A stretch of DNA of 64,000 nucleotides from Voacanga thouarsii (taxonomy: Eukaryota; Streptophyta; Magnoliopsida; Gentianales; Apocynaceae). The stretch is taken from positions 2,108,001-2,172,000 of the forward strand of contig JANUWF010002208.1 in NCBI GenBank assembly GCA_026120185.1, in the 5' to 3' direction. Below, piece by piece: positions 12,498 to 22,440 of the stretch. Below the pieces are notes generated by a model. It was not told the DNA's origin. It saw only the letters and a list, made by a program, of their open reading frames with translations, and searched no databases. The position numbers were made by a program, and so were the translations under genes. Position 1 is the stretch's first letter. Every line of letters begins with the position of its first letter.

Positions 12498-12770
12498 AAA
12501 CAAAAGAAGAGGTTGGGAACCAAGTGGAGAAAGAGAAAGGAGAAAAAGAAGAAAATAGAGTGACCTCCTCAAATTTGAGACAAAAAGAAACTGTGACAAA
12601 CAAGGAGGTGAGAAAAGAAAAGAGAGTGGAGGTAAAATGAAAGGAAAAATGTGGGTGGTGAAAGGAAAAAGCAAAAAGCATGGCAAAGTTTGAAAGACTA
12701 CATTTTTGCCTTCACCTAAAAATCTTTGTTTGAATTTTTATGTAGATGACAATTCGAGGATGAATCATCA

Positions 12771-12785
12771 CAAAGAATGGGGAAA
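12771..12785 (+). other. Polypurine tract
   Basis: CAAAGAATGGGGAAA directly before the 3' LTR, the expected primer for plus-strand DNA synthesis. Confidence 0.8.
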
Positions 12786-13721
12786 TGATAGGAATCGTCC
12801 CAGGCATGAAAGCCATTCTAAAGAAGGGGGAAGGAGGACAAAGATACAACACACGACTTTATGGGTAAAACTCATTTTCAAGAGACTTCAAGATATATTT
12901 CAAGATTCCAAGCTAAGGATGAAAAAGGTTGTCAAGTAATGGAGGATCAAAGAAGGGCCAAGAAGATCAAGGTTTGAATAACAATTAGTGTGGAGGGCTA
13001 AAGGAGCGCAAGAGGAAGATGAAAACACAAGAAAAACTGACTGTGTAGAGAACAGTGTAGGCCTGACGCCAAACCCAACAAGCCTACTTGGCACCAGGTC
13101 ATTTCGGGCCAGTCCCTGTTTTGCTGACTTTTTTTGTTTTGTTTTATTTTGTTCCTAATTTAATTCTCACGATGTTTGACTTGTAATAGGTATATTTTGG
13201 ATTTACTTAAGAGATGAATGGCTGAGATTACATCTCCTATTTATTAGGTTTAGTTTGTTATCTTTATATATGCCTCCTTACTCATGTAATAAGAAGACTT
13301 TTGAGACTTAGAATACTTTTTATAGAGAAACCAAATTCTCTCTATAGAAGAGTGTATAAGGGATGATTTCCATTTCAAGACCAAATCAAAGGGCTTAGTC
13401 CTACCTTTGATTCAAAGTCTCTAAACTTCAAATAGATAATTTAAATCTCTTTCTCTATTCTTGGGTGCTAATATTTCTCTAGTGTTCTTGATAGGTTGAG
13501 TTTTTTGGTGCCTTCAAATCTCATCTTTTTGTTCTAATATCTTGATAGATTAGAGTATTTAGGTGTTTTGAAGTAGGCTAGATTCACCAAATCTCATTGG
13601 GTTAATTACATTTGCATTTAGTTCTTTGTGTGTATGAATTTGGTAAGGAGTTGGGTAACCAACTCTAGGGTTCTTGTTTTCAAAATCAAGAGGCTTCCAC
13701 ATTTTTTTTTTAGCCGTATCA
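12786..13721 (+). mobile_element. 3' LTR of gypsy-type element copy 1
   Basis: It starts TGATAGGAATCGTCCC after the polypurine tract and ends GCCGTATCA. It matches the 5' LTR over about 930 bases with scattered substitutions, so the insertion is not recent. The AT-rich LTR contains a GC-rich patch near 13050-13120 with repeated GCC/GGC words, as do its relatives. Confidence 0.87.
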
Positions 13722-14343
13722 TGAAGGGTATATAAAAAGAGACCCAACAAAGAGGAGATATATTGAAATCATTTTCTTCTCATTTACAAATGACAAAAGT
13801 TCATGGAACCCCTTTTACATATGAATTAATGTACTCCAGGTATAAAGTCTAAACGATACTCGCGATAAGTAGTTTTTTTTATTTTTCTATAATTTAAGTT
13901 ATGTTATACATAATAATATATAATTTTAAAATTTTTACGTCAATTATCATTTTTTTAGATATTCATGGTAACAAAATTTTTATATTCATAATGTGTAATA
14001 CGCAACATATGCCATTTAATTCATTTTTATCAAACATTTATTTAAATATTTTTTCCTGTAATAATAGTAAGGAATGACTTTGTGTGTAACAACTTTTTTT
14101 GTGTTGATACTCTTTGAAGTACTTGACATAAATTGATAAATGATACAGAAATTATCACGCGACATTGTACCTATGAAGTAAATAATCTTATCATAATCAT
14201 TAATAATAAAATATTTATGCAAGTCATCTAAAATTTGATATATACAAAGTATATATAAATATATTGATTTCTTGCATTGCAAATTTTAGGAAAACAAGAA
14301 GACTTTCACTTATTATCGTTATAAAACTAATGAAAAAAATTAT
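13722..14343. other. AT-rich intergenic DNA
   Basis: I see no gene, repeat structure or RNA in this stretch. Confidence 0.6.
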
Positions 14344-15441
14344 TGATGAGATTCGTCATGGGTATGAAGAACTATCTAAAGAAGGGCGAAGGAAAGTTAA
14401 GACCTACTTTAAGGGTTCCTTGGGGAAATTCAACATACAAGAGGTTTTAAGAGGATTTTCAAATCATTAAATCCTATAAGCCAAGAATTAAAAAGATAGT
14501 TAAGAAATGCGTACCAAGAGGGAGGATCAAAGGAGCTCAAAGCCAACACAAATACATGTGGTAGATCAAGAACTCTTGAAAGCCAATTGTGGAGTCAAAA
14601 AGAGTTTAAAAAGAAGCTAGTTCAAGTAGAAGATCAAGGAATGCCTAAAGAAATCCAAGGAGATGTGTTTGATCAAATTTGGAGTACCAAAAAAATAGGG
14701 ATTGCAAGGCCTGAAGCATGGGTATGCGCCTGGCCATGCGTTTAGTAGAAAATCAACCTCTAAACAGTTTGGGTGCACAGCCATGCAGTTGTCCATGCAT
14801 TGCTCATTTTTGAGAAGCCCGGTGGTGGCATGATTGTGCAACCCTTATACATGGCCGTGCAAAATTTCTAAAGCCATTTTCATGTTTTACTTAGTTAACT
14901 TTGTTTCGGTACTTGTTTATTTCTCCATGAATTGTAATCATTTTAAAGGGTAATTTGACTTAGTTTTAGGCCTCTTTTGACTAGTTTAGGTTAGAGGTCT
15001 TATATATACCCCATTATAACTCTTGTACCAATAACTTAGAATTTTAGAATTTCAAACATTTTGAATACAAGAACTCTTGTAAGTTTGGTGAGGTGATTCC
15101 TGTTGATATTGTTCCCTTTAATCAAGACTGATCTTAAGGTTTAGTCCTTTCATTTGATTCAAGTCTCTAAACCATTTAAGGATAATATATTTCTTCATCT
15201 CTAATTTGGGTGCTAAATTTCTTCCTAATGTTTTGTTAGAATTTAGTTAGGTGCCTAAATCTTCTTATCCCTCTTGTTCTTGATCTTTGTTGGGTTAAGG
15301 GTGTTAGGGTGTTGATTTAGTTGGTTCAATTTATAGTTCTTAGGGTTTTGAGTTCATTATTATCTTAAGGTTCAAGCATTTGATTTGAATGTTTATTGCC
15401 TACTTTGAAAGCTAAAAATTAGAGCTCCCAAGATCATATTA
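14344..15441 (+). mobile_element. LTR of gypsy-type element copy 2 (5' copy)
   Basis: It resembles the copy 1 LTR at its start (ATTCGTCATGGGTATGAAG) and is repeated at 18000-18484 plus 20444-21012. It ends CCCAAGATCATATTA, like the ATCATATCA end of the related LTRs at 45946 and 50233 read on the minus strand. A degenerate primer site (GATTGTAGAGCAAG, 15450 on) follows. A patch near 14710-14870 is rich in CATGC and GTGCA words. Confidence 0.78.
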
Positions 15442-16822
15442 GATAATTTGATTGTAGAGCAAGTGAAGTTTTGATTCTAATCAAAGCTACTTTCTTGAGA
15501 ATAAGGTACAAGTTTTCTGTTGAACTTTATTTGCAAAATTTCAAATCTCGTAACTCTTTTCTTGTTATTTTTGAAATCTCATATCTCAAATTTTAGCCAT
15601 GGGTTTATTGTGATTGAACATATATATTTGATTGATGTTTGAATAGCTATTTATGGTGTTAAAGTATAAAAAAATTAAAATTTATTGAGTATATTTGCTG
15701 CAAGAATTTCCGTGCATAATAAATTGCATAAATTATATTGGTGCTATTTTTGTGAGATATAAAACTTAAAATTTGTCCATGTTCTTACTTTGAAATTGTT
15801 CCTTGATGTTAGTATAATCATTGCAGATTGATTTTATTGCGAATTTTGAGTTTTGAGACTATTATAAGGGTGAAAAATTTAGAGTAGCTTAAGTTACTAG
15901 TTTGCATACAATGTGCTTGATGTGTTACTTTTATAACTTATGATTGTGCATGCATGACTATGAAATATTTCCTATAATGAATTCCTAAGATCTCCTTGCC
16001 TAATAATTTATCTTAAGTGAGATTTATCCATGTGTTGCTTATTGAAAATTTTCATTGGTAATCTATGCTATAGGTTGGGAAGTTGTTGGTGCATACTTAG
16101 TTTATATCACTTACTTCTTTGAATTTTGAATTTCTTGTGATATCATTGCTTTTGTTGAGTGTGTTGAGCATCAAGATTGATTTGTTAAGGTTGTGGTAGC
16201 ACCCTATTGCTTGAAATCCTTCATTTGAACTAGTTGTCTTTTAAGTGTTTGATGAAATGCTTGAATGCCACTATAGTGACTTATATGAGTTCTTAATTTT
16301 CATCTACCACCTTTCTTAGACTTCTTGTGGGGGATTTCTTGTTTTAGGAGTTAGTTTAAGCACTGTTCATCTTTGAAATCACCTCTTATTATCTTTCTAC
16401 TTAATTCCTTGTAGAGCTTGTTTAGTGCTTATTCATTAAATTTCTTTCTTGAAAATCTTGAGCTTGTGTGACACATCCTTACTTGGAACTTTTGTTAAAT
16501 TGTGTCTCATCCTTGTTTGATTAATTCCCTTAAGACTCCTTGTTGGTTGTCTTTGGAATTTTGGCTTGACTTGTTTAGTTGGACTAATTCCTAAAATAAT
16601 TAGGGAGGTTGTTTTGGGAAAAAAAAAAAAAATCTTTGAGGAATTGAGTGTTGAAAAAAGCAAGAAGGTGAGCTCATTATGATAAAAGCCAAGAAGAGTG
16701 CAAACATGAGTGAAGAACGATCACTAAAATTGAGTGTACACATAAGGAAGTGAAAGTGAAGAATTTTTTTTTATGATTTCTATTTAACTTTTGTGGGAGT
16801 TTCTCTTGAAGGAAAATTCTTA
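15442..16822 (+). other. Leader region of gypsy-type element copy 2
   Basis: About 1.4 kb of AT-rich leader with no supported gene. Its end (AAAGCCAAGAAGAGTGCAAAC, 16685 on) matches the leader of copy 1 at about 11108, which confirms the family relationship. Confidence 0.7.
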
Positions 16823-17582
16823 GTGGCTAATTGGAGTGATAGTGATAGTGAATGGTATGACTATGATGAGGAATCTTATTTGAATAGAAGTAATTATGGA
16901 GAGTATGATGAATATGAATTTGAGCATGAGAACTTGCTTGATTGTGAAATTGAATCTTATCGGAATAGCTATGGCGAAGGGCCAAACTTAAGTGGAAGAG
17001 GATATGTTGGATTTGATGGAAAAGGAAATTGGAGATATGGAGAGGAGAGATATGATGGTGTAAGTTATTAGAATTATGGAGTTTGTGTGGGAGGATCACA
17101 AAAATTTTCAAAAAATGGAGTACAAGGAAGATTGAGGGAGTATACTTGTCCAAGAAGTTTTAAACATAGGGATGGGAGTACATTGCAAAATTTTTTAAAG
17201 AGTGGGTTGAGATAAAAGTAAGGATATGTATGCTCTACTCGTTGGAAATATGGTTATAGTACATGTGATTGCTCAAGAAAGATTAATCAAGGAAGAAGGA
17301 ATGATTTTCAAATGAGTGGTGTGATTCCTTGTGATCATTGTGGCAGCTATAAACACCCTTCGCCTAATTGTTATTGGGAGTCTTGGAGTCATCTCACAAT
17401 AAAATAAGACAAGCACTTGAGTTGATGATGAAGCAAAATGATGAGAGGGCAAGAAATGATGAAAGGTTGAGAAGGTTAAGTAAAAGAAATCTTTAGGATT
17501 AGAAAATGAAGAAGATGAGTAAGAAATTGAAAAAAATGAGCAAAATGAATTGCATGAATTTGAGAAGGAGAAGAAGTTAGAA
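16823..17582 (+). pseudogene. gag-like remnant of gypsy-type element copy 2
   Basis: The frame starts with GTG at 16823 where the related copies have ATG, so the start codon is lost. The protein is Asp/Glu/Tyr/Ser/Asn-rich (NWSDSDSEWYDYDEESY, then GRGYVGFDGKGNWRYGEE). It runs to a stop at 17069-17071 and continues in pieces to a zinc-knuckle-like motif CDHCGSYKHPSPNC (C-x2-C-x4-H-x4-C, about 17333). The last recognisable words are QNELHEFEKEKKLEY. The element at 45946-51521 has the same order. The protein is cut at about 17582 by LTR sequence; its continuation appears at 21010. I call it gag from position and zinc knuckle; the acidic N-terminus matches no named domain I recognise. Confidence 0.7.
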
Positions 17583-17955
17583 TATTCTGAGTATTTTTTA
17601 TAGGAAACCATATCCTTTCTAGAAGAGAGTTGTGTAAGGGAAATTCCCAACATCAAAACCAAATCAAAGGGTTTAGTCCCACCTTTTGATTAATATCTCT
17701 AAACTACAAAGGAATAATCTAAATCTCTTTCTCTATTCCTAAGTGCTAGAAATCTCCTAGTGTTTTTGATAGATTGATTTTTGGATGCCTTTAAATCCCA
17801 TCCTTTTTGTTTTAATATCTTGATAGATTAGGGTCTGTAGGTGTTTTTAAGTAGGCTAGGCTCACTAAATCTCATTGGGTTTTTTGCATTTGCATTTAGT
17901 TCATTGTGTGTGTGAATTTGGTGGGGAGTTGGGTGACCAACTCTTGGTTCTATGT
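17583..17955 (+). mobile_element. Partial LTR of the copy 1 type
   Basis: This aligns with the 3' part of the copy 1 LTR (13310-13675), including CCAAATCAAAGGG, TTTGATTCAAAG-like and AGTTGGGTGACCAACTCT words. The first half is absent, and it abuts gag sequence on the left and, after 40 bases, an LTR of the copy 2 type on the right. Confidence 0.75.
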
Positions 17956-17999
17956 ACTCAGATTTCAAAAGGTGCTTTAGTACTTGTATCAAAATTAGT

Positions 18000-18484
18000 T
18001 CATCATGGGCATAAAGGACCATCCAAAGAAGGGGGAATGAAAGTCAAGACTTACTTCAAAGTTCCTTGAGGAAATTCACTATATAAGAGGTTTTAAGAGG
18101 ATTTTCAAGCCATTAAAGCCTATAAGCTAAGAACTAAAAAGATAGTCAAGAAAAGAGCGCCAAAAGGAATGATCAAAAGAGCTTAAAGCAAATACATATG
18201 GAAGATTAAGAACTTTTGGAAGCCAATTGAGGAGCTAAAAAAAAGTTAGTTCAAGTAGAAGATCAAGGAATGGCTAAAGAAGTCCAAGGAGATGTGATTG
18301 ATCAAATTTAGAGTGCAAAAAACAAGGGACGCACGACTTGAAGCATGGGCATACGCCTGATCGTGCGTTTAGTAGAAAATTAACCTTCTAGCAGTTTAGG
18401 TGCATGGCTAGCTGCACGGCTATGTATGATGCTATACACCATGCACAAACTGTGCAGCTGCCAATGCACTACTCTGTAGGATCA
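18000..18484 (+). mobile_element. Second LTR of gypsy-type copy 2, left part
   Basis: It matches 14350-14830 of the first copy (for example AAGAGGTTTTAAGAGGATTTT). It is interrupted at 18485 by an antisense copia LTR and resumes at 20444. Confidence 0.78.
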
Positions 18485-20443
18485 TGGAAAGATTAAATCC
18501 GCAGTGGAAGATAGTAAATTAAAAATTTTTCCGAGTCAAAGTCTACGAATACTTACTTTTAGGGCATTTTATTTGAATAACCAGAGTTGGATTCGGATTT
18601 AATGGCGTTTGTTGAATAAAAATGTCTACTTGTTCCGTGGGGACACTAACTAACTACCGGTTCTTTCGCATCAAACATTTATTACATTTGCTAGTTCATG
18701 ACCTTCTAGAGTATTTTCTAACCACTACAGGACCTCTATTGGTGAAAGTAGAATTAGGGTGAAGAAGATTGGAAGAAAAACGGAAGAGCTAAATGTTAAA
18801 GGAAAAACGAAAGAAAAGAAAAATGGTGGCTATGTTTGTTTTTCCAAAGAAAATTGAAAGCTGTGTTTTCTTTTTTTTTTTTTTTTAATTTTCGATCAAC
18901 TCCTTCAACAGGTATATGAGATGCTTTTTTAAAAAAAACTCCAGCTTTCCTTTTCCTTTACAAACTCAACAAGTGGCTTTCCTATTTCTTTTCTTATTTT
19001 CCTTTTTCATTTTTTTTACATGTTGTGGCTCCCAGGGATTTATTAGTTCCCTAAGCTGCAACTAAAAACCCTAGTGGGTTAAGGTTGTTCCTAATTAGTC
19101 CAAGACTAATTAAATAACTCTCATATTAATTAATTAATCCAATTGGGTCCAATATAAAATTATTCAAGATAATTAATTAATTAATTAAATTAACTCTTTT
19201 ATTAATTAATTAAACCACTTGGGCCTAGTATAAAATTATCCAAGATAATTAATTAATAAACTAATTAATTATATTGGCCCAATTAATTATTCTAGTCCAA
19301 ATAAATAAATAATTTGACTTCTAGAATAATTCTTCGAATAATAAATTCACCCAATAAGTTCATATAGTAAATAAATTTACGAAAGTTATTTAAGCTACCC
19401 TGGGGACCAAAAGACATATTATTTGTGACAACTAAAATGACCAAAATACCCATACTAACAAATAGCTGTATTTTAATCACTTTAAATATTTCATTTATCA
19501 TCATATGAAATATTTAAAGTAATTAAAATACAGCTATTTCATACTAACAAATAGCTGTATTTTAATCACTTTAAATATTTCATTTATCATCATATGAAAA
19601 TATTGACTCCAAGAACAAAATTGCAAGTGCAGTATCTTCGATCTACATGTGTAATGACGAAAATATGATAGGAAAATAGTATCAACACTTTTCTCAATGA
19701 CGTCTACCATCCTTTGACAGCTAGTTCGATAATCCATGACTTTCAATATGTACCAATTTATCTCAGGGAGCTATCCATAAAGCATACATACTTAGTCACA
19801 TTTTTCAGGGCTTTGGATTATTAGATTATCCCGGATAATCACAAGGGGATGATTTCTTCACATAATGAAGTATAGAAACTCTGTTGTATGAGTCTGTCTT
19901 AACTAACTAGAGTTATACATTCAACGCACAAGGTTATTGGCCTTGCAATAAGACCTCACCCAACATACCTCAAAGTGTATAAGTCTAGCTTCATTAGAAC
20001 ACCGACCTATACTCAAGTCTTAGAATACTCGTCCACGCAGTAGCTGTGATAAACTAATCTTTATTTATTTTAGTACTTTTATAAAGATTATTATCGAATG
20101 GTTCAATTTTACGTATTCTAAATACGCTTACACTATTGGTGTGAGTGGACTACTCACTGGTTAAAGGTAAACCATTCTCTATTTAGAAACTATAGTGTAA
20201 TAATTTAAACCTTGATAAAGTACCCAACTTTATCAATTGATCAAGAATAATTTTCACTTATGTGTTAGTAACTCATAATCTACACTTTATTATGAAAGTA
20301 CGATCCAATCACGTAAATTACTCACTAACACACTTAGATCTTTAATGTGCGAATATATGTAAACAAACAATCATGAATTAAATACTTTTATTAATTTTCA
20401 AAATATAGAAATACATACACCATTTTGGGCATACATTCCAATA
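18485..20443 (-). mobile_element. Solo LTR of the 1.9 kb copia family, antisense
   Basis: Read on the minus strand it begins TATTGGAATGTATGCCC and carries the same landmark words as the LTRs at 5255, 36346 and 44344. Its length (about 1.96 kb) is close to the 1.94 kb of the intact LTR. There is no primer site, internal region or partner LTR, so it is solo, presumably from recombination between two LTRs. Boundaries rest on the TGGAAAG/CCAATA ends. The five flanking bases (GATCA and TGGCA) do not match. Confidence 0.8.
19451..19599. repeat. Direct repeat with an inverted copy between (foldback)
   Basis: A 60-base block at 19451-19510 recurs at 19540-19599. Bases 19505-19539 are the reverse complement of 19460-19494 with one mismatch, leaving a 10-base loop. 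The DNA could form a 35-bp hairpin. Confidence 0.92.
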
Positions 20444-21012
20444 TGGCACAGCCTTGCAACCCTTATACATGGCCGTGCAAAATTCCTGAAGCCATTTTCA
20501 TAGTTAGTTTATTTTGACTAGGTTTTGGTACTTGTTTATTTCTCCACGAATTGTAATGGTTTTAAAGGCCAATTTGACTTATTTTTAGGCCTCTTTTGAC
20601 TAGCTTAGGTTAGGGGTTCTATATATACCCCATTATAACTCTTGTAACAATAACTTAGAAATTTAGAATTTTGAACATTTTAAATATAAGAAGTCTTGTG
20701 AGTTTGGTGAAGTAATTCCTCTTGGGATTGTTCCCTTTAATCAAGACTAATCTTAAGGCTTAGTCCTTCCCTTTGATTCAAGTCTCTAAACCATTCAAGG
20801 ATAATCCATTTCTTCATCTCTAATTTTGGTGCTAGGTTTCTTCTTAGTGTTCTTGTTAGGATTTAGTTGGGTGCCTAAATCTTCTCATCCCTCTTGTTCT
20901 TGATCCTTGTTGGGTTAAGGGTGTTGATTTAGTTGGTTCAATTCATAGTTCTTAGGGTTCTAGGTTCATTATTGTCCTAGGGTTCAAACCTTTGATCTAA
21001 ATGTTTGTTGCC
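20444..21012 (+). mobile_element. Second LTR of gypsy-type copy 2, right part
   Basis: It continues the LTR interrupted at 18484 (CCCTTATACATGGCCGTGC as at about 14843) but stops near 21012, short of the expected LTR 3' end. It joins directly to gag-derived sequence. Confidence 0.75.
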
Positions 21013-21110
21013 AAGAATTGCCACATCAAAAGGATGAAAAAGAACATGAAGAAGTTGAGAAAAATGTTGATAAGATTGATGAAGAATTTAGTGATGATGA
21101 AGGATGTGGA
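21010..21110 (+). pseudogene. Displaced gag fragment of the gypsy-type family
   Basis: Translation gives HEEVEKNVDKIDEEFSDDE, nearly identical to HEEVEKNVDEIDEQLSDDEE in the element at 45946-51521. In that relative this segment directly follows the words where the copy 2 gag is cut at 17582, so 17583-21009 looks like material inserted into, or recombined within, one gag gene. Downstream to about 21190 a short Ile-rich stretch has no clear identity. Confidence 0.72.
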
Positions 21111-21620
21111 TGGGTAGGATTACCTATTATTCAATTTTCTATGAAAAATCAGATCTTAATAGATATTGGAATTAATATAGAAAATGCCTTCTAATTTGAT
21201 ATGAACAGTAAGGACGAAATTTTGTAAAGTGTACATTATTATTTTTTAAATAAAAGTTCATAATATATTAATGGATGTCTGCTAATAAAAAATTTATAAT
21301 ACGTTAGTAGAAAAATGTCACGTGAATCATATTGTTCCCATACATTATTATCTATTATAATATTGTGAGATTATTAAAATCTTTCATAGCTCACGAAAAA
21401 ATTAAAAAAATTGACTTGCATAACTAAAATTTTATCAAAAACATATATATAAAAAAATTAACTTAAAAAAAAAGAGTAATATATTATGACATTGGTGGAT
21501 CAATTAATCATTTCTAACTTCTTTTAAGGGAAAATGTTAAAATTTTGTTAACCAAAATCTGAAAATGCATAAAAAATAATGTCTTGAAGAAAATCATCAA
21601 GCCACACTCTATCCTCAGCG
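21111..21620. other. AT-rich spacer
   Basis: No gene seen. A T/C stretch followed by AG at 21617-21618 just before the coding-like fragment at 21621 could be an old splice acceptor. Confidence 0.5.
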
Positions 21621-21875
21621 ATGTCAGGGCATATTGTACTGGAAGACATGCCGGATGATTTCTGGTTCTCATAACACAAAGTTGAAGAGTACAGAAACAA
21701 AATTCGTTTCCTGCCTAATGAAGACTTTGCTCCTTTGCCAATCGACCTTCCGCTGTGGTTAAGATTTCTGCATTCTCAGCAGAAACTGCACGGTGTAACT
21801 TCCTTGATAGGCAACAAGAACTTTGCCCTCATGATCCCTAGCAATCACACTTTACCAGGCCACGTTTATCCTTAA
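21621..21875 (+). pseudogene. Unrecognised coding-like fragment with one in-frame stop
   Basis: The frame from the ATG at 21621 to the TAA at 21873 gives 84 codons with one internal stop (TAA, 21672-21674). The translation has the mixed composition of a real protein: MSGHIVLEDMPDDFWFS, stop, then HKVEEYRNKIRFLPNEDF, LPIDLPLWLRFLHSQQKLHG and IGNKNFALMIPSNHTLPGH. I do not recognise the family. Codon use is less AT-biased than in the surrounding repeats, which suggests a fragment of a host gene. Further downstream (21960-22010) a CACTTTGCCAGGCCA word resembles CACTTTACCAGGCCA within the fragment, hinting at a partial local duplication. The preceding bases read CCTCAGCG, compatible with a splice acceptor, so it may be one exon of a broken gene. 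Confidence 0.4.
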
Positions 21876-22440
21876 CTTTGATGATTCACTCGAGTATGTA
21901 AAGACACATTTACCCGTTCTGTATCTTTATTTTCATTTCTCCCTTCTTTCTTTTCTCCCTTATCCGGATCCATACACTTTGCCAGGCCATTTCCATGGCA
22001 ACAGAGAGCAACATCCCAGTTGTTTAGAGTAACCCAAGGCCACCTCCAACACCTACTTATCAGTGTGGGGAACTGGTGGTCTGTCCTCGGTCAATGTATT
22101 ACACTTGCTAATAACGTTGAGGAATCAAAATCAAAATAAAAAAATATCGACTGTTTTCTATATTGTTGCCTAACGTGTTTTGAACTCCCAAAATTGAAAA
22201 TCAAAACATTGGTCACCAAATCACAAAACCCAATGCCCTGTATATACAACGCAAATCCTGACCACCAAGACACATTTAGCCACTCGAGCATACTCAATTT
22301 CTAATGCCACTACTCCCACGTGAGAATAAAAAAACTAAAATGCTACTAGCAGTATCACTTCATATTACATTGAAGAAGCTGTAGCGAGAGCAACAACTTG
22401 TGATATCACGATGTGAAGTTAGAAAAGATGGGGCAAAGAA

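Noticed and set aside
12375..12686. Minus-strand frames of about 100 codons, Phe/Leu/Ser-rich
   Set aside because: Antisense of the Lys/Glu-rich tract of gypsy-type copy 1.
21100..21190. Short Ile-rich stretch resembling an aspartic protease core (ILIDIGIN)
   Set aside because: Too short and degenerate; no flanking domains support a pararetroviral or other protease assignment.
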